Part shown: positions 38,334 through 46,119 of the stretch, piece by piece
Layout of the letters: the number at the start of each line of letters is the position of its first letter
Position numbering within the stretch: position 1 is the first letter of the stretch
Assembly (NCBI RefSeq): GCF_030767025.1
Contig: NZ_JASITE010000004.1
Location: 248,001 to 312,000, forward strand
Origin: Nocardia sp. CC227C
Lineage (GTDB): Bacteria; Actinomycetota; Actinomycetes; Mycobacteriales; Mycobacteriaceae
Direction of reading: 5' to 3'
DNA length: 64,000 nt
Translations under genes and position numbers: made by a program
Notes under the pieces: generated by a model
The model's input: only the letters and a program-made list of their open reading frames with translations
Database searches by the model: none
Told to the model about the DNA's origin: nothing

Positions 38334-38621
38334 TCACCGGCCGCAGGCCGTCCCACGATCGTCGGACCCGTTCGCCTCGATCCTGATGCCGTACCCGAGC
38401 TCATGCATCATCCGTGCAAGGCTCCGGAGGGTGAGGGTCCGCCCGCCACGGAGTTGTCGACGTATCTCCGCTGGCCGCACTCCCAGTCTGGCAGCGAGTT
38501 CTTCCATGCTCGTGCCGGTGGCAGCCAGGGCTTCATGAACCATCTCCGTGGCCGCGAGCAACAGCCGCTCTTCGGCGAGCAGCGCATCTGCTTCCGGTGT
38601 GCGTCGAAACCAGGTCGTCAT
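38334..38621 (-). CDS. small helix-turn-helix (XRE-like) protein
   Basis: A 95-residue protein with a long N-terminal helix and a Cro/C1-type helix-turn-helix at residues about 42-78 (SMEELAARLGVRPAEIRRQL…TLTLRSLARMMHELGY), followed by a short tail. ATG 38621 has GAGGTG upstream. It lies 55 bp after the last of three overlapping tiny genes and may be the regulator or fourth member of that operon. No HTH partner domain or metal site is visible. Confidence 0.78.
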   Translation of the reverse strand: MTTWFRRTPEADALLAEERLLLAATEMVHEALAATGTSMEELAARLGVRPAEIRRQLRGGRTLTLRSLARMMHELGYGIRIEANGSDDRGTACGR

Positions 38622-38676
38622 TGCACCTCGTACCCTTCCGATGCGGCTCGATTGCAGCCAAGATCGCAGACAAGTC

Positions 38677-38943
38677 TCACCGGCCGGAGATGCGGCCGCA
38701 GGTGGGTCCGCCGGGGCGCCTGGCCTCGCGCTCGGCGAGGATCTGCCAAAACAGCTCGCGCTGTGCGGGGAACAAGTCGAAACACTCGCCGAGGTCGACA
38801 CCGTTCTCGGTGGGCGGCATGGGCAAGTCGCGCTGGTCGCCGCGCACCGTGAAAACGGTTGCGACGCCGTCGATGATCGCCCAACGTGCGGTGCCGCTCG
38901 CGTGCGTGGTGACGTACATCGTCGGTGGGGCCGGTGCGCTCAC
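38677..38943 (-). CDS. tiny conserved-looking protein, 88 residues, third gene of an overlapping operon
   Basis: Begins GTG 38943, which overlaps the preceding stop (GTGA). The sequence MYVTTHASGTARWAIIDGVA and …FDLFPAQRELFWQILAERE suggests a beta sheet followed by a helix; Pro/Arg-rich C-terminus. No family recognised. Tight overlap with its two upstream neighbours argues that all three are translated together. Confidence 0.65.
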   Translation of the reverse strand: MSAPAPPTMYVTTHASGTARWAIIDGVATVFTVRGDQRDLPMPPTENGVDLGECFDLFPAQRELFWQILAEREARRPGGPTCGRISGR

Positions 38944-39146
38944 TCCGGCCATCCCGCCGGTACCAGCGTGCCGTCGCCGACGAGCTGCTTGTACGCGATC
39001 GTCTTCGTAAGACATTGGCCCACACGGCATTCGCGGTGAGCTTGCATGGCCTCGTGCGGATGCTCAGCCGCCCATCGGAAACTCGCGTGGCTGATGATCG
39101 TGGCGATGGTCGCGGCGTCGATGCCTGCGGGGAGATGAATCGTCAT
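38940..39146 (-). CDS. tiny protein, 68 residues, second gene of an overlapping operon
   Basis: ATG 39146 overlaps the stop of the preceding gene (ATGA) and its own stop overlaps the next start (GTGA). Sequence MTIHLPAGIDAATIATIISH…HRECRVGQCLTKTIAYKQLV: two cysteines five residues apart with nearby histidines could bind a metal, but a single CxxxxC pair is weak evidence. No family recognised. Confidence 0.65.
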   Translation of the reverse strand: MTIHLPAGIDAATIATIISHASFRWAAEHPHEAMQAHRECRVGQCLTKTIAYKQLVGDGTLVPAGWPE

Positions 39147-39319
39147 GATAACTCCCGCAACGGAACGAGCGTGCGCGTGGCCTCGGCGTCGAGGCGTGCC
39201 TGGATCTCCGCGACGGTGGGGCCGCGGTGGTGACGGGCGTGGGGCGCATGGTCGAGCGCGGCGGCTGTGGCCACGACCAGGAGCAGCGCGGTGACCACGA
39301 TTGCGAGGATGATTTCCAT
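39143..39319 (-). CDS. tiny membrane-anchored protein, 58 residues, first gene of an overlapping operon
   Basis: ATG 39319, MEIILAIVVTALLLVVATAA is one membrane span, then a short His-rich and charged cytosolic tail (ALDHAPHARHHRGP…EIQARLDAEATRTLVPLREL). The stop overlaps the next ATG by 4 bp. It is divergent from the HTH-TPR regulator at 39482 with 162 bp between, which must contain both promoters. Confidence 0.65.
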   Translation of the reverse strand: MEIILAIVVTALLLVVATAAALDHAPHARHHRGPTVAEIQARLDAEATRTLVPLRELS

Positions 39320-39481
39320 GTCGGGTGCCTCCAGGTCCCTGGAATGGTTGGAGTGCACCCGACGCCAGGGATGGAGGGGCTTCGGCCTGGCGCCGGGGCT
39401 GAATATCAGCGTTCCGGTTATCCGAGCTGGCGAACAGCGCAAAACTATAGGCAAATAAGGACATCGGACTGGGGAGAGCCG

Positions 39482-40714
39482 ATCAACACGAACTTCCGGG
39501 CATTTCGGCTGGCCAAGGGCTTGTCACAACCCAAGCTGGCCGAGTTGGTGTGCGATCACGTCGAACGGGCGACCGGCCACCGACCCGGTACCGACGCCCA
39601 GGCGATCAGCCGAATCGAATGCGGCGAAATCACCTGGCCTCGCCGTGCGACACGCCAAGCCCTCATGGCAGTCTTGGACAGTGAAACGGAAGCCGCCCTC
39701 GGGCTGTACCCGAAGCGAACCACACGCGACGCGGACAAGGACGAAGCCACGAAGCGCAGAGCATTCCTCGCCGTAGCCGGGCTAACTGCCCCATTGCTGG
39801 GCAACCGGCCGCCCGCTCATGTCGGAGCGATCGACGTCGACCACATGCGCCGGAAGTTCACCAGACTCGAAGCACTGGACAGCGAATACGGCGGCGGCGA
39901 TACCTTCCACCTGTACTTCACCGAACTTGCCCGCACCGAGCAGCTTCTTAGGAGCACCACTCGGCGGCTCGCCGTGTCGGAAAGCCTCGTCGGCCTGGCC
40001 GCGCAGCAGGCCCAGCAGGCAGGATGGGCGGCCTTCGACGCCGGATTCAATAAGATCGCGGTCGCCCTGTTCGACTACGGCTACAGCGCCGCACGCGAAG
40101 TAGGCAGCCGCGAGCTGGAGGCAAACTCCCTCATTCATATCGCCTACGCGACTGGAGAATCCGAGTCGATCGAGGCGGCAGACGCCGCGTGTGTCGCGCT
40201 CAGCCCGGGTGCACCAGGCAAAGCGGTCGCGATGCTGCAATCACGCCGGGCATGGTCCTTCGCCACCGTTGGGGACAAGGCAGCTGCCGCCCGCGCGCTC
40301 GACTCCGCTCATGCCGGCTTGGAGGCCATGGACGATTCGCCGAGCTGGTGCTCATGGATGAACCATGCGGAGCTCGACATCATGGCGGGTCGTGTCTGGT
40401 CCGTGCTGCACGAACCGGAGCGTGCCATACCACCTCTACAGCAGTCACTCGCCGCGTACCCGGACATCTGGGCTCGGGACAAGGCGCTGTACTTGACGTG
40501 GCTGGCCGACGCCTATCTCGACATCGGCGACCGGGAGCAGGCACTAGCAGCGACCGAACAGGCTTTCACCCTCGCCAGGGAAGTCTCGTCGGTGCGGCCG
40601 CTGGCGCGTGTGCGCGAGTGCGCCCAGCGTGCGTTGGCGGTTGAGGTGGCCGGGGCCGAGGATCTCGTGCGCCGCACCGCCGCCGCACGTTCGCCTATTC
40701 CTTTGCAGCTGTGA
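39482..40714 (+). CDS. HTH-TPR transcriptional regulator
   Basis: About 410 residues: an N-terminal XRE-type helix-turn-helix (NFRAFRLAKGLSQPKLAELV… ISRIECGEITWPRRATRQAL, about 3-70), a linker with RRAFLAVAGL, then a TPR-like helical array (about 150-400; ALYLTWLADAYLDIGDREQA is a clear unit). Actinobacterial proteins of this layout control development or secondary metabolism. No ATG, GTG or TTG precedes the HTH at sensible spacing; ATC 39482 lies 5 bp after GGGGAG and is my best start, while the open frame extends to 39227. The C-terminal 20 bp overlap the convergent cutA-like gene. Confidence 0.82.
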   Translation: MNTNFRAFRLAKGLSQPKLAELVCDHVERATGHRPGTDAQAISRIECGEITWPRRATRQALMAVLDSETEAALGLYPKRTTRDADKDEATKRRAFLAVAGLTAPLLGNRPPAHVGAIDVDHMRRKFTRLEALDSEYGGGDTFHLYFTELARTEQLLRSTTRRLAVSESLVGLAAQQAQQAGWAAFDAGFNKIAVALFDYGYSAAREVGSRELEANSLIHIAYATGESESIEAADAACVALSPGAPGKAVAMLQSRRAWSFATVGDKAAAARALDSAHAGLEAMDDSPSWCSWMNHAELDIMAGRVWSVLHEPERAIPPLQQSLAAYPDIWARDKALYLTWLADAYLDIGDREQALAATEQAFTLAREVSSVRPLARVRECAQRALAVEVAGAEDLVRRTAAARSPIPLQL

Positions 40715-41030
40715 ACTTCTCGACCCAGTCGGCGTAGTGGTCGGTAGCCCACTCGACGGGCGAAGCGAGAATTTCAGGACCGGGTGCCCACGGGTGCAGT
40801 TCCAGAATCCGGGTGGCCAGTTTGTCGCGAAGAGTCGCCGAGGTTTTGAGGGTCACGCGCCATTCCTGCCCCTCACCGAGTTCATCGTTGTGCCAGAACA
40901 CCGAGAACGCCGGTCCGGTCACCTCCGCGCCAGCGGCGAGCCGTTCAGCCACTACGGTCCGCGCGATCTGCTGCGCGTCTTCCTCAGTCGGAGTTGTCGA
41001 CGTAACCGACCACACCCTTGCCGCTGTCAT
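40695..41030 (-). CDS. cutA: CutA-like divalent cation tolerance protein
   Basis: A 111-residue protein with the CutA layout: beta strand VWSVTSTTPTEEDAQQIART, the FSVFWHNDELGEGQEWRVTLKTSATLRDKL core and a C-terminal helix. CutA proteins are trimers of ferredoxin-like folds; the copper-tolerance role is debated. Its 3' end overlaps the HTH-TPR gene. A degenerate copy of the central part lies at 42651-42770. Confidence 0.82.
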   Translation of the reverse strand: MTAARVWSVTSTTPTEEDAQQIARTVVAERLAAGAEVTGPAFSVFWHNDELGEGQEWRVTLKTSATLRDKLATRILELHPWAPGPEILASPVEWATDHYADWVEKFTAAKE

Positions 41031-41742
41031 GAGCCAACAGTAAGCCGCGATCGAAGTTCCCGTCAGCGATCGACCGCGGGCGAGTCCGGCGCCATGTTGT
41101 CATGCCTCCCTGAGAATCTAGCCGTGTCCGGACCACCGGACAGCCGCTATCGACCTGCTGACGAGCCTGTGACGCGCTGCTTCTCGAGAACTTCCACCTG
41201 CGATCTTAACACCGGCGACCTCTTAGGTGAGACTTCTGTCAGCGGTACAACTGCGTCTCGGTCACGCTCGACCCCATCCCCGCCCAACCCGCCGAAGGAT
41301 GGACAACAGGAGCCATCCGAATCCTCGAAACCATCGCCCAAGGACTCACCGGAAAACCCGGCGGACCAATCACGGGCACCAGACCACCCCGCCTAAGCCC
41401 ACGGGCAACGAACCCAAGCAAGGGCGAGCCCTTTCATCCTCCCCGCGCTTCACAGACGACAACTGGAGAGACCCGCAGCCGGAACCTTCCGATATCCAGC
41501 ACTCGATCAGCACTGCCACAGCTACTACGGCACTCAGGGCCATGGATTCCGAGCTTCGCCCGCACAGGGATCGCAAAAACCGGACAAATTCCGCGGCAGC
41601 TGCTGTCAAGAGTCGACGATTTCACTACATCAAAAGTATCAATTCTGCATGAAATATCTGCAACCTTCGGCCGCCCTCTTTCCTTTGCAGGAATACCAAA
41701 CCCACCCGCCGCTGCAGGCCCGTTCGCTGCCACACGATTCAA
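41031..41742. other. gene-poor left part of the AT-richer island
   Basis: No intact gene. An open plus frame without start codon occupies 41231-41746 and is listed separately. GC content drops visibly from about 41400 on compared with neighbouring backbone. Confidence 0.5.
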
Positions 41743-41746
41743 ATGA
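41231..41746 (+). pseudogene. open frame without start codon, possible gene remnant
   Basis: Just after TGA (41228-41230) the frame reads DFCQRYNCVSVTLDPIPAQP then AEGWTTGAIRILETIAQGLT, which looks like genuine protein; the later part becomes Pro/Arg/Thr-rich and uninformative, ending at TGA 41744-41746. No start codon stands before the protein-like part, so it is probably the remains of a longer gene, perhaps another toxin or carrier segment. No family recognised. Confidence 0.4.
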
Positions 41747-42175
41747 CGACGGGCGCCACAAGTGGTAAACCCGGGGGCCCGCCCCTGCCTATTGCAATGC
41801 CACCGCACTCGGCTACCAACGGTTCCATCACAGCCAAATTTGGTAGTGCCGTTTCAAACAACTACAAAGACACCTTCTTTGCGGCGCATCCCACGCTGAA
41901 GGGAAGGTGGTCGTACATCATGCCGTAGAACAACAAACACTCGGAAGGTATCCAGGTCTTGTTACCGAGGCTGAGATTCACTCATTGGCGAACCTTCGCG
42001 GTATTCCAAAGGGGAGAATCAATGGCCGAATACATCTCAGCCTGATCAGAAAGGCATGGAATCGTTTCTAGAAGAAGTCGACACGTTGGGCAGAAACCCA
42101 ACCCAGCAGGAACTATTGGACCACGCTACATATATCGATCGAACCTTCGGACACTTCTTCAATCCTCCACTCTGA
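41743..42175 (+). pseudogene. decayed HNH/Endo VII-type nuclease toxin C-terminus (polymorphic toxin)
   Basis: Three frames in sequence spell one protein tail: …SNNYKDTFFAAHPTLKG (frame of 41743), then KVVVHHAVEQQTLGRYPGLV…NLRGIPKGRINGRIHLSLIR KAWNRF, then LEEVDTLGRNPTQQELLDHA…IDRTFGHFFNPPL and TGA at 42173-42175. Two single-base shifts (near 41900 and near 42067) break it. The pattern (VHHAVEQQ…PGLVTEAEIHSLANLRGIP…HLSLIRKAWN) is, from memory, that of the HNH/ENDO VII toxin domains at the C-terminal tips of Rhs/WapA-like proteins. No N-terminal secretion or repeat part is present, so this is an orphan toxin tip, directly upstream of its presumed immunity gene. Confidence 0.75.
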
Positions 42176-42193
42176 TCAAGTAGGATGCCTATC

Positions 42194-42610
42194 ATGAGAT
42201 ATTACTCAATCGAGCCTGAAGTCGCGGGTGGCCATGGGCGAGGAACTGTATACGACTACGCAGTGACGCCTGCTGCGGTCTCGCGATTGCATTATGAATT
42301 CTCCGACTGGCTTGGGGATTCATTATTGGAGAGCGCGCCCTGCTTCATTGCCACGGTTGACCTCTCACGACAGATAGAGCAAATAGGACTAACCGGCGTT
42401 ACTTTCGACGAGGTGGAAACATCATTGTCTCCCGAAGGAGAGGAACTCATTGATCACCCCCTTCCCGAATGGCGATGGATGAAGGTTATCGGCTCCCCAG
42501 GCGAATCCGACTTCTATCTCGACGATAGCGCAACCTTAATTATATCCGAACGCGCACTCGAAGTGCTGCGAATGGCAGGTATTGATAATGCGGATATTGA
42601 AAGCCTGTAA
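42194..42610 (+). CDS. immunity-type protein for the adjacent nuclease toxin
   Basis: A 138-residue acidic soluble protein, MRYYSIEPEVAGGHGRGTVY…LHYEFSDWLGDSLLESAPCF… ending FYLDDSATLIISERALEVLR. It follows the toxin remnant by 18 bp on the same strand, and similar proteins, as I recall, sit beside HNH toxin tips in other bacteria; binding and inhibiting the toxin is inferred. The frame is intact although the toxin is broken. ATG 42194 is favoured over ATG 42185 by spacing from AGGA. Confidence 0.7.
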   Translation: MRYYSIEPEVAGGHGRGTVYDYAVTPAAVSRLHYEFSDWLGDSLLESAPCFIATVDLSRQIEQIGLTGVTFDEVETSLSPEGEELIDHPLPEWRWMKVIGSPGESDFYLDDSATLIISERALEVLRMAGIDNADIESL

Positions 42611-42650
42611 CGCGTGAGCTGACGAGCCACTAATTCAAACGTCAGCAGAG

Positions 42651-42770
42651 CTTGCCGTGGACGGCCGTCGAAGTCTTTAGGGTTACGCGCTATTCCTGGC
42701 CTTCGCCGAGTTTGTCGCTGTGCCAGAACACCAAAGACGCCGAACCGGTAGCGTCCGGACCAGTGGCGAG
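42651..42770 (-). pseudogene. degenerate partial copy of the cutA-like gene
   Basis: On the minus strand this reads …VFWHSDKLGEGQE-stop-RVTLKTSTAVHGKL, matching VFWHNDELGEGQEWRVTLKT of the gene at 40695-41030; the Trp codon has become TAG (42690-42692). DNA identity is obvious over about 120 bp (counterpart 40821-40940). Both ends of the gene are missing. Confidence 0.85.
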
Positions 42771-42926
42771 CACAGGGGGATTGAACGCGCTGGCGCGAAT
42801 CCGCACACAGTTCGCGCGGATGGCTACTGGCAAGGCAGGTTCCGTGGAATAAGGATCGGTGGCTACTATGATAGTAGAACGGGACAGATAATAACAGAAT
42901 TTCCAATCAAGAAAGGCGCTCGATAG
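42771..42926 (+). pseudogene. tail of a second polymorphic-toxin domain
   Basis: The frame ending at TAG 42924-42926 reads …GANPHTVRADGYWQGRFRGI RIGGYYDSRTGQIITEFPIK KGAR. A G-Y-x(n)-TGxIxTxFP ending is common at the end of bacterial RNase-type (EndoU-like) toxin domains, so this is likely the last part of a second toxin tip; the subfamily is uncertain. Nothing of its N-terminal part remains; it starts right where the cutA remnant ends. Its stop overlaps the next start (TAGTG). Confidence 0.55.
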
Positions 42927-43366
42927 TGGCGCGCACGAGTCTATTTATTGTTTCCGATGGCGAAATCTGGCAGTCAGAATCCGGTAATGGGGACGCATTC
43001 GCAATAGCTTCGTGGATCTACCAGGATGTTCAATCTGACACAACCTTATTGATCGAAATTATAGACTACGCTGTCGGCATGAACGGGCTGAGCGACGCTG
43101 ACCCGCAAGAATTTACTGGAAATGCCTGGTCAGCGACCATGGAATCCCAAGGAATTTGGCTCGAGAACTTATATAGCGCCCACATAGAACCGAGGTTGAT
43201 TTCCTACAACCTGCTAGTTGAAGTAATCGCCCAGTACTGGCGTTGCTTGCTCGAAATCGGCCTGAGCGAGCGCTTGACGATCGACGTTCAGAAATTCGAG
43301 GAATGGTGCGGTAGGCGCGCAAGAATCCCCTGGCCTTTGGATTCGCCCGAAGATTTTGCGCTCTAG
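42926..43366 (+). CDS. probable immunity protein, 146 residues
   Basis: GTG 42926 overlaps the toxin-tail stop; GAAAGG lies 9 bp upstream. Acidic, soluble, no signal: MARTSLFIVSDGEIWQSESG… ending RIPWPLDSPEDFAL. AT-richer codon use than the backbone (ATA, TTA present). No family recognised; the position directly after a toxin tail, with coupled translation, is the basis for the call. Confidence 0.6.
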   Translation: MARTSLFIVSDGEIWQSESGNGDAFAIASWIYQDVQSDTTLLIEIIDYAVGMNGLSDADPQEFTGNAWSATMESQGIWLENLYSAHIEPRLISYNLLVEVIAQYWRCLLEIGLSERLTIDVQKFEEWCGRRARIPWPLDSPEDFAL

Positions 43367-43409
43367 AATAAAGCAGTCGGTAGCCGCGAGCACAGGGAGA
43401 TGATTACAC

Positions 43410-43805
43410 GTGTCACACATTCGAGGACTGACCGGGGATGATTGCGACACAATCGGCTTTGTACTCGCCAGCCTCTTCTGCCAGACAATAGATCTACCTG
43501 AACTGCGAAAATGGTGCGAACATGTTATCACTGTGAATGAATTTGAATCGATACCCGACTACATGTTCGAGCTGGTCAGTTTCGACGACAGCTTGTCAAA
43601 GCTATTCGATTGCATCGGATTCACACCCTCGTGCGTGCCATCCCCCAGGGAGGAACGCGCGCTATATGGTATAGCGCATCTTCGAGGCCGTACGGTATAC
43701 GACCCACCGCTGTCCAGAAGCGAGTCGCTGACTGCACTCGGCGAAAGCCCCGATGTAAAGAGAAAATTCCGAAAGGTATTCCCTTTCATCGAGCTACCCG
43801 AATAG
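43410..43805 (+). CDS. probable immunity-type protein, 131 residues
   Basis: GTG 43410 with AGGGAGA about 10 bp upstream. Acidic soluble protein, MSHIRGLTGDDCDTIGFVLA…LRKWCEHVITVNEFESIPDY…; the segment WCEHVI-x-NE-x(4)-PDYMFEL resembles small orphan proteins found in toxin-immunity arrays. No toxin remnant precedes it here, so it may be an orphan immunity gene kept after loss of its toxin. A transcription terminator follows. Confidence 0.6.
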   Translation: MSHIRGLTGDDCDTIGFVLASLFCQTIDLPELRKWCEHVITVNEFESIPDYMFELVSFDDSLSKLFDCIGFTPSCVPSPREERALYGIAHLRGRTVYDPPLSRSESLTALGESPDVKRKFRKVFPFIELPE

Positions 43806-43815
43806 CGGCCATTGA

Positions 43816-43852
43816 TGGTGGCGCCTACCATCGATAGAGTCAGGCGCCACCA
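43816..43852. terminator. hairpin at the right edge of the island
   Basis: TGGTGGCGCCT and AGGCGCCACCA form an 11-bp stem around a 15-nt loop, between the orphan immunity gene and the convergent LLM oxidoreductase gene. Confidence 0.75.
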
Positions 43853-43870
43853 ACCGTGAGGCATAGCCGA

Positions 43871-44803
43871 CTACAGCTGGCTCATGACCTTGTCCGCGAT
43901 CAATTCCAGATGGTCCAGGTCACCCAGATCCAAGATCTGGAGATACACCCGGCTCGTGCCCGCTTCGGTGGCGTAGCGGCCGAGTTTGTCGACCACCTCG
44001 TCGGGGCTGCCCGCCAGGCCGTTGGCCTTCAGTTCGTCCACTTCGCGGCCGATGGTGGCGGCGCGGCGGGCTGCCTCGGCGTCGTCGCGGCCCACGCAGG
44101 CGATGAGGGCGTTGGAGTAGACGAGTTCGTTCGGGTCGCGTCCGGCGTCCTCGACGGCGGCGCGGACCCGCTCGAACTGGGCGGCGGTGTCGGGGATGGA
44201 GGAGAAGGGCATGTTGAATTCGTCGGCGTAGCGGGCGGTGAGGCGCGGGGTGCGCTTGGCGCCGTGGCCGCCGATGATGACGGGGATCTTGGGCTGGACC
44301 GGCTTGGGCAGGGCGGGCGAGTCCACCAGGGTGTAGTGCTCGCCGCTGAAGCTGAACGTCTCCCCCGCCGGGGTGCCCCACAGGCCGGTGAGCACGGCGA
44401 GCTGTTCCTCGAAGCGCGGGAACTTGTCGGCCGGGAACGGGATGCCGTAGGCGGTGTGCTCCTCGGCGAACCAGCCCGCGCCGAAACCGAATTCGACGCG
44501 GCCGCCGGACATGGCGTCCACCTGGGCGACCTGGATGGCGAGCACGCCCGGGTAGCGGAAGGTGGCCGAGGTCATGAGGGTGCCGAGCCGGATGCGGGAG
44601 GTCTCGCGGGCCAGTCCGGCGAGGGTGGTCCAGGCGTCGGTGGGGCCGGGCAGGCCGTCGGCGTCGCCCATCTTCAGGTAGTGGTCGGAGCGGAAGAACG
44701 CGTCGTAGCCGAGGTCCTCGGTGGCCTTGGCCACGGTGAGGAGGGTGTCGTAGGACGCGCCCTGCTGCGGTTCGGTGAAGATTCGAAGATCGATTCGGGC
44801 CAT
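43871..44803 (-). CDS. LLM-class (F420- or FMN-dependent) oxidoreductase
   Basis: A 310-residue TIM-barrel flavin/deazaflavin enzyme: MARIDLRIFTEPQQGASY, the FFRSDHYLKM loop, RLGTLMTSATFRYPG, and VEFGFGAGWFAEEHTAYGIP are class hallmarks. Mycobacterial relatives use cofactor F420; the substrate is unknown. ATG 44803 is taken (ATG 44812 adds three residues). It is separated from the methyltransferase gene by 35 bp and could be cotranscribed with it. Confidence 0.88.
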   Translation of the reverse strand: MARIDLRIFTEPQQGASYDTLLTVAKATEDLGYDAFFRSDHYLKMGDADGLPGPTDAWTTLAGLARETSRIRLGTLMTSATFRYPGVLAIQVAQVDAMSGGRVEFGFGAGWFAEEHTAYGIPFPADKFPRFEEQLAVLTGLWGTPAGETFSFSGEHYTLVDSPALPKPVQPKIPVIIGGHGAKRTPRLTARYADEFNMPFSSIPDTAAQFERVRAAVEDAGRDPNELVYSNALIACVGRDDAEAARRAATIGREVDELKANGLAGSPDEVVDKLGRYATEAGTSRVYLQILDLGDLDHLELIADKVMSQL

Positions 44804-44838
44804 GCGTCCCATTGTGCTCGGTGAGCCGAGCGGTCGAT

Positions 44839-45987
44839 TTACCGGCCGCTGTCGTGCAGGCCGCGCACCGACCGCGTGACGGTGAACTTCCGGTTGCGCC
44901 CGATCACATCGGTCTTGCCGACCATGCGCTCCATCACCCCGCGATAGTTCAGATGCGAGTTGTAGACCGTCCACAGCTCACCGCCCGGCCGCAGCACCCG
45001 CCCGGTCTGCTGGAACATCTTGATGGCCGAGCCGGTGTGCACGGCCGCACCCACATGGAAGGGCGGATTGCACAGCACCAGATCGGCGCTGTTGTCGGGC
45101 GCGTTGGACATGGCGTCGTCGCGCAGCACTGCCACCCGGTCGTCGACCGCGTTGACGGCCGCGGTGGCCCGGCTGGAGGCGACCGCGGCGGCGGACTGGT
45201 CGGTGGCCGTGACCCGCAGTCCCGGACGGGCTTTGGCCAGCGCCACCGCGAGAATGCCGGTGCCGCAACCGAGGTCGATGGCCTCGCGGGCATCCGGTTT
45301 CATGCGCTTCAGGAAATCCAGCAGGTACCGAGTCCCGATATCGAGTCGCGGCCCGGAGAAGGCCGCCCCGTGCGCCACCACCTCGAGCTCGCGGTCGTCG
45401 AGCCGGTTGCGCACCGGGAACGGCGGCTCGCCAACGGGTTTGGGCTCGGTGGCGGTGAGAATGCGGGACTTCTGCCTGCCCCGGCTGGCCCGCACCGAGC
45501 CGAAGGATTCGCCCAGCACATCGTTCATGGCGGGGGTCAGGTACTTGTCGCGACCGCCCGCGAACACCTCCACCTCCGGATCGGCGTAGCGGGCGATGGC
45601 GTCGGCGATCTCCGCCAGCCCCGACAGGGCGCGCGGCAGCCGCAGCAGCACCACCCGCACGTCCGCGAGCAGGCGGCGGCCGAGTTCGTGCGCCGTGTAG
45701 CGGTCCGCGAGTCCGACCACGCGGGCATTGTGGGCCAGGGCCTGCTCACTGGTGAGCAGATCCTGGTGCACGCGCACGCCGCGTAGATCGTGGGCGGCGA
45801 TGGCCCCGAGGGTGAGCGCCCCATAGCCGTCGTCGATCACGGCGACCCGCCCGTCGCCCGCGGCGGCGAGCGATTCGGCCGCCACATCCAGCATCAGCCG
45901 GTCGGCGGCGTCCACCGCGTAGAGGTTCACCGCCTCCACATCGGGGTACCGCCGCAACCGGCTCAACACGTCCTCGACCTCAACCAC
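44839..45987 (-). CDS. class I SAM-dependent methyltransferase, RsmC/RlmG type
   Basis: A 382-residue protein: an N-terminal degenerate methyltransferase-like half (about 1-180) and a C-terminal catalytic half with SAM motif AIDLGCGTGILAVALA near residue 220 and the target-base motif LVLCNPPFH near 305 (NPPF, as in N2-guanine rRNA methyltransferases). A two-domain arrangement of this kind is characteristic of RsmC/RlmG; the rRNA position modified is not predictable. Start GTG 45987 (GTG-rich beginning VVEVEDVL). Confidence 0.85.
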   Translation of the reverse strand: MVEVEDVLSRLRRYPDVEAVNLYAVDAADRLMLDVAAESLAAAGDGRVAVIDDGYGALTLGAIAAHDLRGVRVHQDLLTSEQALAHNARVVGLADRYTAHELGRRLLADVRVVLLRLPRALSGLAEIADAIARYADPEVEVFAGGRDKYLTPAMNDVLGESFGSVRASRGRQKSRILTATEPKPVGEPPFPVRNRLDDRELEVVAHGAAFSGPRLDIGTRYLLDFLKRMKPDAREAIDLGCGTGILAVALAKARPGLRVTATDQSAAAVASSRATAAVNAVDDRVAVLRDDAMSNAPDNSADLVLCNPPFHVGAAVHTGSAIKMFQQTGRVLRPGGELWTVYNSHLNYRGVMERMVGKTDVIGRNRKFTVTRSVRGLHDSGR

Positions 45988-46119
45988 ACCTACAGTGTGC
46001 TAGATCATTGCCACGCTGTCCCATTCGGCCGGTTCATTGTGCTATGTCGTTACAGAATCACCTGAACCAACCGGCGATACCTCGCAAACTACTCGCAATT
46101 CTCACAGCGGACTTGCGAA

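Noticed and set aside
42720..42852. Short plus-strand ORFs across the cutA remnant
   Set aside because: The segment matches cutA on the minus strand, so these frames are its antisense; only the part after 42770 looks protein-like.
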